Assembly: GCA_003857395.1 (NCBI GenBank) | Contig: RPRC01000146.1 | Coordinates: forward strand, 1-17,500 | Source of the DNA: Geobacter sp. | GTDB taxonomy: Bacteria > Desulfobacterota > Desulfuromonadia > Geobacterales > Geobacteraceae | DNA length: 17,500 nt | Direction of reading: 5' to 3' | Part shown: piece after piece, positions 1 through 6,736 of the stretch | Layout: every line of letters starts with the position of its first letter | Numbering within the stretch: the first letter of the stretch is position 1 | The notes under the pieces: generated by a model | What the model saw: the letters and a program-made list of their open reading frames with translations, nothing else | The model's database searches: none | What the model was told of the DNA's origin: nothing | Made by a program: the position numbers and the translations under genes

Positions 1-417
1 CGTCGGGGCTTTACCTTGATAGAGTTGATGATTGTGCTCTCAATTATCGGCATTCTGGCTTCGATAGCCGTTCAAAATTATCAACGATGGGTCATCAGGG
101 CAAAAGAAGCCGCCCTGAGTTACAGCCTTAATAACTTCCGCAATACCATCGACGAGTTTTATGCTGACCAGGGTAAGTATCCGGACTCTCTTGACGACCT
201 GGTTGCCAAGGGATATTTGCGGGGGATGCCGAGCGATCCATTTACCAAAAAGTCCGATACCTGGATAACGGTTGCTCCGCCTGGAGTGGATCTCACACCG
301 TCAGACTCCGGCTCCCAACCGGTAACCACCCCGCTCAAGGAACCCGGCAATGTCTATGATGTCCATAGCGGCTCCGACCTTGTCGGCAGCAATGGCGTGC
401 CCTATAATGAGTGGTGA
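1..417 (+). CDS. gspG: GspG-type major pseudopilin, 5' end outside the window
   Basis: The reading frame is open from base 1, so the start codon and most of the leader lie before the window. The visible protein begins Arg-Arg-Gly followed by FTLIELMIVLSIIGILAS, the classic prepilin peptidase site (cleavage after Gly, Phe as +1, Glu at +5) plus a hydrophobic helix. The rest fits GspG: a helix ending in YADQGKYP, a segment with DPFTKK, and a C-terminal YDVHSGSDLVGSNG stretch like the calcium-binding tail of T2SS major pseudopilins. Such proteins assemble in the inner membrane into the periplasmic pseudopilus that drives secretion. About 138 residues are visible, near the usual length. A type IV pilin is the alternative, but the C-terminal motif favours GspG. 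It converges on gspE, so it is not in one transcript with it. Confidence 0.85.
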   Translation, partial: RRGFTLIELMIVLSIIGILASIAVQNYQRWVIRAKEAALSYSLNNFRNTIDEFYADQGKYPDSLDDLVAKGYLRGMPSDPFTKKSDTWITVAPPGVDLTPSDSGSQPVTTPLKEPGNVYDVHSGSDLVGSNGVPYNEW

Positions 418-422
418 AGCAG

Positions 423-449
423 TAGCGGGTAGCGGGTAGCGGGTAGCGA
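423..449. repeat. Tandem heptamer TAGCGGG, three and a partial copy
   Basis: Three exact copies of TAGCGGG run at 423-429, 430-436 and 437-443, followed by a partial TAGCGA. The array starts five bases after the pseudopilin stop codon. It has no coding role. It looks like a short intergenic heptamer repeat; function is unknown. Confidence 0.85.
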
Positions 450-483
450 ATAGGACCTTGTAATACGTGTTTTTTCGCAGGCA

Positions 484-524
484 ACCCCTCCAAACCTCCC
501 TGTCAAGGGGGGATTGGGGGGGGT
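484..524. repeat. GC-rich imperfect inverted repeat between convergent gspG and gspE
   Basis: The left arm (484-500, ACCCCTCCAAACCTCCC) is nearly the reverse complement of the right arm (507-524, runs of G with ATT inside), around the loop TGTCAA. Transcribed from either strand it would fold into a strong hairpin. It sits in the 147-base gap where gspG and gspE transcripts meet, so it may block read-through, but there is no good T-run. It also resembles the interspersed palindromes (REP-like) found in many copies in bacterial genomes; one window cannot show copy number. Confidence 0.6.
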
Positions 525-564
525 GAATTTAGGTGTTACATGGTACGAGTAAATTTTTGGTCGA

Positions 565-2280
565 CTACTCCACGAAGGTTACGCGGTTTATTTCCTTGAG
601 GGTTGTTTCTCCTTGCAAAAGTTTTTCTATTGCTGACTCCCGCAGAAATACCACCCCTGATTCGTGGGCCTTTTGTTTCAGCTCGGTTGTGGATGCCTTG
701 CTGATAATAAGGTCGCGAATATCGTCCGTCATATCGAGAAGCTCGACGATGGCGGTCCGTCCATGGTAACCGGTGCCATTGCAAGCGTCACAGCCTTGTG
801 CTTCAAAGAGGTTGCTCTTACGTGCGCGTTCCGGATCAATGCCGGAATTCAGGAGAACTTCATCAGGGTAGCGGGCCGGAATCCGGCACTGCGGACAGAG
901 CCGTCGTACCAAGCGTTGCGCCATGACACAGTTCAGGCTGGAAACGAAATTGTAGGGGTCGATGTTCATGTGGAAAAAGCGGCCGATCACGTCGAAGGCA
1001 TTGTTGGCGTGAACGGTGGTAAATACCAGGTGTCCTGTCAGCGCCGACTGGACGGCAATCTGGGCGGTTTCGGAGTCGCGGATTTCCCCGACCATAATCT
1101 TATCCGGATCGTGGCGCAAAATTGAGCGCAAACCCCGGGCAAATGTCAGTCCTTTCTTCTCGTTGACCGGAATCTGAAGAATGCCGCGCAGCATGTATTC
1201 GACCGGGTCTTCGATGGTGATGATTTTTTCCTCGCCGGTGTGGATCTCGGTCAAGGCAGCATACAAGGTCGTTGATTTCCCGCTCCCGGTGGGCCCGGTC
1301 ACCAGAATCATGCCATATGGTTCGTGAATCTTCTTGCGAAACCGCAGAATCTCCCGTGTGCTGATACCGAGACTTTCCAGGGTCAAGCCTTTCAGACTGC
1401 TGGCGATTGTTTCTTTATCGAGGATTCTGATTACCGCATCTTCTCCCATAACGCTGGGCATGATGGAGATGCGGAAATCGATCGACTTCTCTCCCAGACG
1501 GATCTTGAAACGCCCGTCCTGGGGGATGCGGCGTTCGGAGATATCCAGTTCGCTCATGACCTTGAGGCGCGAGATGATCGGGGCCTGAAACTGGATGCCC
1601 ATCGGCTCGCTGGCTTTATAGAGCACGCCGTCGATGCGGTACTTGATCAACACGCCATCCTGGCTCGTTTCAATATGAATATCACTGGCGCGGCGGTTCA
1701 TGGCGTCCAGAATCGTGGTATTGAGCAGCTTGATGATGGGGCTGATGTCCTCGGAAATGCCCTCCACCGACAGGATCTCTTCCCCGTGGTCATTTTCTCT
1801 TACCAACTGCAGCATGAAGTCTTCCGAGACCTCTCGCAATACCCTGCTGGTTGCCGTGCCGGCCTTGAAGAAATCCGTAATGGCTGATTCGGTTGCCACA
1901 CGGATCTGTATCTGACGATCAACCAGCAGTTCCAGTTCGTCGATTTTGAGCACGTCGGTTGGATCGGAAACGGCAACAATCAAGGTTTCGGCATCCATCT
2001 GCAGCGGTACGATACGGAAACGGTGGCTGAAATCGGCCGGCAGCATCGCTAGCAGCTCTTCATCGATTTTGTAGTGACTCAAATCGACGAATTCGAGGCC
2101 GAATTGTTCCGCCAGTGCCAGTGCCAGGTCCTCTTCACTGATCAGACCTTCAAGGAGGCAGATTTTACCGAAGCGCTGGTCACCAAGGGTGAGTTTTTCC
2201 AGTATGATCGGCAGATACTCAGCCGCAAGAGAGCCTTGTTCGATAAGGATTGTTCCGATGTCTTTCTTCTGATAATTCAT
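565..2280 (-). CDS. gspE: Type II secretion ATPase GspE (PilB/GspE family)
   Basis: A cytoplasmic hexameric ATPase that powers pseudopilus assembly. The 571-residue length is typical. Residues about 1-150 form the GspE/PilB N-terminal domain (RFGKICLLEGLISEEDLA). The catalytic half has ASDIHIE, the Walker A motif GPTGSGKST near residue 330, the Asp box (ITIEDPVEY), a Walker B region IMVGEIRD near 395, and the His box TGHLVFTTVHAN. A tetracysteine zinc motif (CPQC near 462, CDAC near 496) is the usual feature of GspE and PilB. The start gives a standard N-terminus, and the gene follows the minus-strand hypothetical by about 50 bases, suggesting one transcript. PilB of a type IV pilus is possible from sequence alone; the neighbouring pseudopilins favour the secretion system. 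Confidence 0.93.
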   Translation of the reverse strand: MNYQKKDIGTILIEQGSLAAEYLPIILEKLTLGDQRFGKICLLEGLISEEDLALALAEQFGLEFVDLSHYKIDEELLAMLPADFSHRFRIVPLQMDAETLIVAVSDPTDVLKIDELELLVDRQIQIRVATESAITDFFKAGTATSRVLREVSEDFMLQLVRENDHGEEILSVEGISEDISPIIKLLNTTILDAMNRRASDIHIETSQDGVLIKYRIDGVLYKASEPMGIQFQAPIISRLKVMSELDISERRIPQDGRFKIRLGEKSIDFRISIMPSVMGEDAVIRILDKETIASSLKGLTLESLGISTREILRFRKKIHEPYGMILVTGPTGSGKSTTLYAALTEIHTGEEKIITIEDPVEYMLRGILQIPVNEKKGLTFARGLRSILRHDPDKIMVGEIRDSETAQIAVQSALTGHLVFTTVHANNAFDVIGRFFHMNIDPYNFVSSLNCVMAQRLVRRLCPQCRIPARYPDEVLLNSGIDPERARKSNLFEAQGCDACNGTGYHGRTAIVELLDMTDDIRDLIISKASTTELKQKAHESGVVFLRESAIEKLLQGETTLKEINRVTFVE

Positions 2281-2330
2281 TGTTGTCTCGATACCCTTCC
2301 GTTCAGGAGTAAAGTACGTGAGCTTTTACT

Positions 2331-3032
2331 TCAGTATTCTTGTTCCGGTACCGTCACCAGGGGTGCCAGGCAGTTGGCGATCGTGACGTAGTCAATCACG
2401 GCAGCATCGGCACACCGCGGCTCAAAGAGGTTCAGGGGAGGGGCGACGGTAAGGGGATATTCCGTCATTTGTCCAGAGAATGCCACTGTCAGCGATGTAG
2501 CGAGACTTCCCCGTGTTGGGAGGATTTCCAGGATCCATACGCCGGAGTCGCTCATCTTCGCCGAGAGGCAATGTCCACCGGTGACGGAAAAAAATGGAGG
2601 ATCCCCTCCGCGGCTCTGTAGTCGCAGGGTAATGCGGGCTACGGTCGTACCATCCGATAAGAGTATGGCAGGGTTCTGGCTGAAGACGGGATCCCAGCGA
2701 GTGAACAGACCTTCCAGTGCCAGTTGGGTTTTTTTGCCGGAAAAGGCGCGGAAACGATCCAGCACGCTCTCCTTGCGATCAAAGGACACGGAGGGGATTT
2801 GTATGCCCGACTGGGTCATCTCTGCTGTACTGTCACATACCGGCAGTACCGTAAAGATGGTTGCTGTGATGGTTATGGTAAGCAGCCGCTCCAAGGCTCT
2901 GGAAAGGTTGCCGAATATCCCGATGGCAAAGTGGGGCGAACCGGTAGGTACATTGCCGGGGCTCGGGCTGCGTGGCATTGTTCCCGGCCGAGTCCTGGAA
3001 AACGAGAGGGCAGAGAGTACGTTCACAGACAT
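2331..3032 (-). CDS. Hypothetical membrane-anchored or exported beta-rich protein upstream of gspE
   Basis: Family not recognised. From the ATG at 3032 the protein has 233 residues: a 49-residue polar, Pro/Ser-rich N-terminus, a hydrophobic segment at about 50-65 (LLTITITATIFTVLPV) ending in Cys66, then about 165 residues that look beta-rich and extracytoplasmic, with only a few cysteines. The Cys follows LPV, which is a poor lipobox. The frame stays open to 3326, but no start above 3053 looks good; AGGGA lies six bases before the 3032 ATG, and a candidate promoter at 3117-3146 would exclude the upstream part. An ATG at 2978 (preceded by GGGAA) would shorten the leader. It probably shares a transcript with gspE, so a role in the periplasmic or inner-membrane part of secretion (GspC/GspM-like in position) is a guess. 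Confidence 0.6.
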   Translation of the reverse strand: MSVNVLSALSFSRTRPGTMPRSPSPGNVPTGSPHFAIGIFGNLSRALERLLTITITATIFTVLPVCDSTAEMTQSGIQIPSVSFDRKESVLDRFRAFSGKKTQLALEGLFTRWDPVFSQNPAILLSDGTTVARITLRLQSRGGDPPFFSVTGGHCLSAKMSDSGVWILEILPTRGSLATSLTVAFSGQMTEYPLTVAPPLNLFEPRCADAAVIDYVTIANCLAPLVTVPEQEY

Positions 3033-3368
3033 AGATAATCCCTGTTTGATCATGATGGTGAGATACCGGTAAAGGAATCTGAACGGGCTTGCGATAAGCC
3101 TTGGCAAGCTTTTAAAAGTATATCTCACTTGGAGTGTTTGGTACAAGTGGCGATTCGCCTGAAAAAAAGACTTCAAATGGCTTCCCGTGCCTGAGCTGGT
3201 TGAGAGGATTAGGATGGTCGGGGTGCCTTGCGGTGCATCACCGGAACAGTCCAGCCGGATTGAAAAAAGGGCACCATTTGCTACTCTATTGTAACGTGGT
3301 CTTGCGTCGATGCAAAATATCATCATCAGCGACGTGGACTTTGTTTATTGTGAGGTCAGGGTATCTAA
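3033..3368. other. Divergent intergenic region between the hypothetical-gspE unit and the pseudopilin
   Basis: About 336 bases without a convincing gene. Open frames cross it on both strands but lack good start sites and family resemblance. It holds a candidate minus-strand promoter (3117-3146) and a near-palindrome, TTGCGTC/GATGCAA, at 3302-3315 (one mismatched pair), which could be an operator for the divergent genes. I could not pick out a convincing promoter for the plus-strand pseudopilin. Confidence 0.6.
3117..3146 (-). promoter_or_regulatory. Candidate sigma-70 promoter for the hypothetical-gspE unit
   Basis: Read on the minus strand, TTGTAC (3146-3141) is followed after 18 bases by TATACT (3122-3117), five of six matches to the -10 consensus. 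The -35 matches only three of six. Transcription would start near 3110, about 78 bases before the preferred ATG. A perfect 6-base inverted repeat, CACTTG (3126-3131) with CAAGTG (3144-3149), overlaps the spacer and -35 and might bind a regulator. Confidence 0.35.
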
Positions 3369-3974
3369 ATGTCAGACCGAGAAAATATGGGAAACTTACG
3401 GAATAATAAGGGGTTTGCGCTTCTGGCCGTTTTGACGATAGTAATCGTCATGGGTATTTCTCTGGGAGCCGTTGGCTTGTCATGGCGAATCATCATGCAG
3501 CGGGAGCGGGAGGAAGAGTTGCTTTTCCGCGGGAGCCAGATACGGGATGCCATCACTCGCTGGTACGCGCTCAAGTCGGTAGATCAGGCCGCCATGCCGC
3601 TTCGGGATTTGAAGGATTTGCTGAAAGATCCTCGTACACCACAGACGGTGCGCTACCTGCGTCGCATGTATGCCGACCCTATGACGAATAAAGAGTGGGA
3701 GGTGATCAGCGATCCTTCAAAAGGAATCTTGGGTGTCGCAAGTACCAGCCAAGAGACGCCGCTGAAAACAGCCGGTTTCCCGGAAGACCTCCAGGACTTT
3801 AACGGCAAGGCACGCTACAGTGACTGGCGCTTCGTCTATACTCCGGCAACGCAGCAGGGGGTTTTGAACCAGACGCAATCCCTTCCTCCAGGAATGAAAC
3901 AGCCAGCTGACGGCGGACAAGCTGTTCCGCCAGGGACCGTGCAACCGACTGCGGCACCGTCAGGAAATCCGTAA
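3369..3974 (+). CDS. Atypical T2SS pseudopilin (prepilin-type leader, no Glu5)
   Basis: A 201-residue protein with a short polar leader ending Lys14-Gly15, then FALLAVLTIVIVMGISLGAV, a prepilin-like hydrophobic helix. Processing by prepilin peptidase after Gly15 would make Phe16 the first residue. Position +5 is Ala instead of the usual Glu, as in tip-type minor pseudopilins such as GspK. After the helix comes QREREEELLFRGSQIRDAI, a charged motif seen in a group of pseudopilin-like proteins of Geobacter-type secretion loci. The last 35 or so residues are rich in Pro, Gln and Gly and probably disordered. The start at 3369 keeps a normal leader; an ATG at 3387 would still leave a short leader. 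It stands alone on the plus strand between two minus-strand genes. Role inferred: a minor subunit or assembly factor of the pseudopilus. Confidence 0.75.
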   Translation: MSDRENMGNLRNNKGFALLAVLTIVIVMGISLGAVGLSWRIIMQREREEELLFRGSQIRDAITRWYALKSVDQAAMPLRDLKDLLKDPRTPQTVRYLRRMYADPMTNKEWEVISDPSKGILGVASTSQETPLKTAGFPEDLQDFNGKARYSDWRFVYTPATQQGVLNQTQSLPPGMKQPADGGQAVPPGTVQPTAAPSGNP

Positions 3975-3986
3975 GGTGTTTGTTCT

Positions 3987-4005
3987 CCTGCCCTGGCTGG
4001 CAGGG
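3987..4005. terminator. Possible hairpin between convergent pseudopilin and IPT/TIG genes
   Basis: CCCTG (3991-3995) and CAGGG (4001-4005) form a 5-base stem with loop GCTGG; an alternative pairs CCTGCC (3987-3992) with GGCAGG (3999-4004). It lies in the 40-base gap between two converging genes. There is no T-run on either side, so it would be a weak terminator at best. Confidence 0.25.
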
Positions 4006-4014
4006 AATCAGAAA

Positions 4015-4938
4015 TCAGGGTGCCGATACCTGTATTACCTCACTGCTTTCTCCGTTAGGGTTGATCACCTGCACCGTGAAACTTTTCTCAGCCGAATCGT
4101 AGGGGTGCCGTTGGTAGATAATCCTGTTGCAGTCCACGTAGATAACTTTTTCCCTTTCGACGGGATTCACCGCGGAGGCAGTCATGGATTTCCCTTCCAC
4201 AACGACCTTTGAACTGCTCTGCAAATTCCGGCCTTCTATAATCAGATCATAGTAATTTACATAATTCTCTCCCTGGATTATCCCGGTAATCTCTGGTTTT
4301 GAGTCGATAAAAAGCGCGAGCGAGGATGATAGTGTTCCGCCGGGATTTTTTACCTGGACGGTATGGAGGCCACCGGCAATTCGGGGGATGTGAATAGCAA
4401 TGGCCTCACTTGATTCGAAGCGGCTCTTGATCACCGCACCATCAAAAAGCACTTGGGAACTCCTCAGAAAATTGCTTCCACTGATCACTACTTCCCGTTC
4501 CTCATTCGTAGTGCAGGCAAAGATCTTGTCCGGTGTCAGGGACGTGACGGACGGTGTCCGTGGCGTGATGGAAAATCGGTATCCCTTACTAACCGCACCA
4601 TCATCGCGTCGAACGAAAAGACCGTAGAGTCCCGGTGCCAGGTCCGGGATTTCGAAGCTGAGTTGTTTCGGCCCCAGCACGTTGGTTTGGGCTTCCATTG
4701 GGCCAATCAAGACGTGCGTTGCATCGTTGAATCCTGACCCGTAGAGCGTTACGCTCATTCCCGGTTCAGCCTGGGATGGTATGATGCTGAGGATGGTAAC
4801 GGGGACGCGCCCGTTTGCCCGTATGTCCAGTGGTTGCCCGGCCGCGATGTTCCACGGCATGATGAGCAGCAGCAATGGTACCAGCAGCATCGCCGAGACA
4901 GGCCTGAATTCGTTTAACTTCTTTATTTTTGAGAACAT
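4015..4938 (-). CDS. Exported protein with three IPT/TIG immunoglobulin-like domains
   Basis: A 307-residue protein with a basic N-terminus (MFSKIKKLNEFR), a hydrophobic stretch (MLLVPLLLLIMPW) and a likely signal peptidase site after about residue 34 (IAAG). The mature part is three repeats of the IPT/TIG fold: about 46-125 (begins VTILSIIPSQAEPG and contains YGSGF), 130-212 (PSVTSLTP, ISGSNF), and 214-305 (PEITGII, IEGRNL). Each has the typical proline-rich entry strand and G-x-N/G-F/L turn, and the ends read VQVKNPGG and VQVINPNG. No enzyme domain is visible, so it is probably a periplasmic, outer-membrane or secreted binding or structural protein. GGGAG lies eight or so bases before the ATG. 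It converges on the pseudopilin and lies beside T2SS genes, suggesting a secretion partner or substrate; this is inference. Confidence 0.8.
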   Translation of the reverse strand: MFSKIKKLNEFRPVSAMLLVPLLLLIMPWNIAAGQPLDIRANGRVPVTILSIIPSQAEPGMSVTLYGSGFNDATHVLIGPMEAQTNVLGPKQLSFEIPDLAPGLYGLFVRRDDGAVSKGYRFSITPRTPSVTSLTPDKIFACTTNEEREVVISGSNFLRSSQVLFDGAVIKSRFESSEAIAIHIPRIAGGLHTVQVKNPGGTLSSSLALFIDSKPEITGIIQGENYVNYYDLIIEGRNLQSSSKVVVEGKSMTASAVNPVEREKVIYVDCNRIIYQRHPYDSAEKSFTVQVINPNGESSEVIQVSAP

Positions 4939-5503
4939 GTCTTTTCTCCCTGTTCCACTTTATCAGGCAAATAATAGCCTGAGTACTTTGGTGTTCCTGA
5001 AAAATGAGTCGACGGCGGAACACATTGAAAAGGATGATACTGCTGAGTGTACCATTCTATAGTAGCGGAGGGAAGACGTCCCGTAGTGTCTGTAGCTAAT
5101 TTCCATCCGGAAAGTCTCGACAGGGGCCGGGCAGGAACTTCCCCGAAGCCTCTCGTAATCGATCACCACCCGTTACACGGAACAGGTGTCTTGCTGGTTT
5201 CAGATGGTTCAGGGCTGAATTCCTCCAGGTAAGCCCCCGGTTCTGGGGGGGATCTTACTTGCCTGAAAACGTTGGTAAAATAGAATTTTGACAACCCTTC
5301 TTGCTCAGGTTTCTCTCCCACTTTCTCCTTGCACTTGCTTTGGGCACTTGTTATAAAAAATGTGTCAATTCCAAGGTGTTAACCAGTCAAAACCCGTGGG
5401 GGCTGGCTTGGACAGAAGCAAAGTGATCTGCTTGAGTGCTCTCCCGTTCATCCCCTGTTGAAGTCATACGGTATCGCAACGTACAACAAAGGGCCAGCAT
5501 TAC
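4939..5503. other. Intergenic region between the IPT/TIG gene and sbcD
   Basis: About 565 bases with no credible gene; short open frames on both strands have no recognisable product. A TATTAT on the minus strand (4976-4971) could be the -10 of the IPT/TIG gene, though the -35 is poor. An imperfect inverted repeat runs from GGTAAG (5228-5233) to CTTAC (5254-5258) with C- and G-runs between, of unknown role. A candidate sbcD promoter is at 5329-5357. Confidence 0.6.
5329..5357 (+). promoter_or_regulatory. Candidate sigma-70 promoter for sbcDC
   Basis: TTGCAC (5329-5334), a 17-base spacer and TATAAA (5352-5357) match the -35 and -10 consensus reasonably (four and five of six). The start point would be near 5364, leaving a leader of about 140 bases before sbcD. 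It is the best sigma-70 match I found in the spacer by eye. Confidence 0.4.
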
Positions 5504-6736
5504 ATGAAAATTCTACATACATCGGATTGGCATATCGGACGGGCACTGTACGGCCGTAAACGCTACCAGGAGTTTGAGCGCTTTCTCGACTGGCTGATCG
5601 CTTGTATTGAGACCGAAGGGGTCGAGGCGTTGCTGGTGGCAGGGGATGTCTTCGACAACGGTACACCGAGTAATCGGGCGCAGGAACTCTACTACCGCTT
5701 TTTGTGCCGTTGCGCCGGTGCCGGCTGCCGACATGTGGTGGTCACGGCCGGCAATCACGATTCCCCCTCTCTCCTCAATGCCCCGCGCGAAGTGCTCCGG
5801 TATCTCGATATCCATGTGGTCGGCTGCATGGCCGAGTCGGCGGATGACGAACTGGTGGTGCTCTATGATAGCAACGGCAAGGCGGAGCTGATCGTCTGTG
5901 CGGTTCCCTATCTGCGTGATCGCGATATTCGCCGCGCCGAGGCTGGCGAAACCTTTGAGGACAAGGGGCGCAAGCTGGTGGAGGGTATCCGCGACCATTA
6001 CCAGCGAGTGGGCGAGGCTGCCCTGGCCAAAAGGGCCGAACTGGGCGGGGGGCTTCCCATTATTGCCATGGGGCACCTTTTCACGAGCGGCGGCCGGACC
6101 ATTGCTGATGATGGGGTTCGGGAACTGTATGTGGGGACCCTTGGTCACGTCCGGGCAGATATCTTTCCCGACTGCTTCGACTACCTTGCGCTAGGGCACC
6201 TGCATGTGGCGCAGCGGGTAAGCGGTTCGGATGCCCGCCGCTATTCGGGGGCTCCTCTGCCGATGAGTTTTGGCGAGGCCGGGCAACGCAAGCTCGTACT
6301 GGTGCTGAATGTGGATTGCAGAGGTGTAGATGTCCAGGAAATTAGCGTGCCCTTTTTTCAACCGCTGGCAACGGTGCGTGGCGACTGGAGCCAGATCACG
6401 GAGCGGATTGCGGAGCTGAAGAGGGACGCCGTTTCGATTTGGCTGGAGGTTATCTACGAAGGAGAAGAAATCCTCGCTGATCTGCAGGAGCGGCTGCGGG
6501 AACTGATCGACGGAACGTCCCTGGAGATTCTGCGGTCAAAGAACCTGCGACTGGTGGACCGGACCTTGAGCCGCTTGGCAGCGGAAGAGACCTTGGATGA
6601 CCTCACGTTTGATGACGTGTTTGCACGCTGCCTGGCGGCCCACGAAGTGCCCGCGGAACAGCAGGGCGAGCTGGTTGCTGTCTTTCGCGAAGCTGTCCTC
6701 GCGTTACAGGACGATGATTTGCGGGGGCCACGATGA
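5504..6736 (+). CDS. sbcD: DNA repair exonuclease subunit SbcD (Mre11-like)
   Basis: The 410-residue nuclease subunit of SbcCD, a manganese-dependent enzyme with ATP-dependent double-strand exonuclease and single-strand endonuclease activity that cleaves hairpins, palindromes and blocked ends. All metallophosphoesterase motifs are present: Asp8 and His10 (SDWHIG), Asp48 (GDVFDNG), Asn84-His85-Asp86 (GNHDSP), His191 (MGHLF), and His232/His234 (GHLH). Residues past about 270 are the capping and SbcC-contact region. Length is normal for the family. The ATG at 5504 places the first motif at residue 8, as in known SbcD; the ribosome site (AAAGGG, about 10 bases before) is weak. The stop codon overlaps the sbcC start (ATGA), so translation is coupled. 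Confidence 0.95.
   Translation: MKILHTSDWHIGRALYGRKRYQEFERFLDWLIACIETEGVEALLVAGDVFDNGTPSNRAQELYYRFLCRCAGAGCRHVVVTAGNHDSPSLLNAPREVLRYLDIHVVGCMAESADDELVVLYDSNGKAELIVCAVPYLRDRDIRRAEAGETFEDKGRKLVEGIRDHYQRVGEAALAKRAELGGGLPIIAMGHLFTSGGRTIADDGVRELYVGTLGHVRADIFPDCFDYLALGHLHVAQRVSGSDARRYSGAPLPMSFGEAGQRKLVLVLNVDCRGVDVQEISVPFFQPLATVRGDWSQITERIAELKRDAVSIWLEVIYEGEEILADLQERLRELIDGTSLEILRSKNLRLVDRTLSRLAAEETLDDLTFDDVFARCLAAHEVPAEQQGELVAVFREAVLALQDDDLRGPR

Noticed and set aside
664..1887. Long plus-strand open frames opposite gspE
   Set aside because: They are antisense shadows of a gene with all GspE motifs; no start signals or recognisable products.
3033..3326. Upstream extension of the gspE-linked hypothetical gene by up to 98 residues
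   Set aside because: No ribosome site or family resemblance; low-quality composition; the candidate promoter at 3117-3146 lies inside it. The start at 3032 has AGGGA at good spacing.
4939..5232. Short open frames in the spacer before sbcD as small genes
   Set aside because: No ribosome sites, no hydrophobic or repeated pattern and no overlap with likely promoters.
5513..6148. Minus-strand 211-codon open frame opposite sbcD
   Set aside because: Mirror of the strongly conserved SbcD frame in GC-rich DNA; no independent support.
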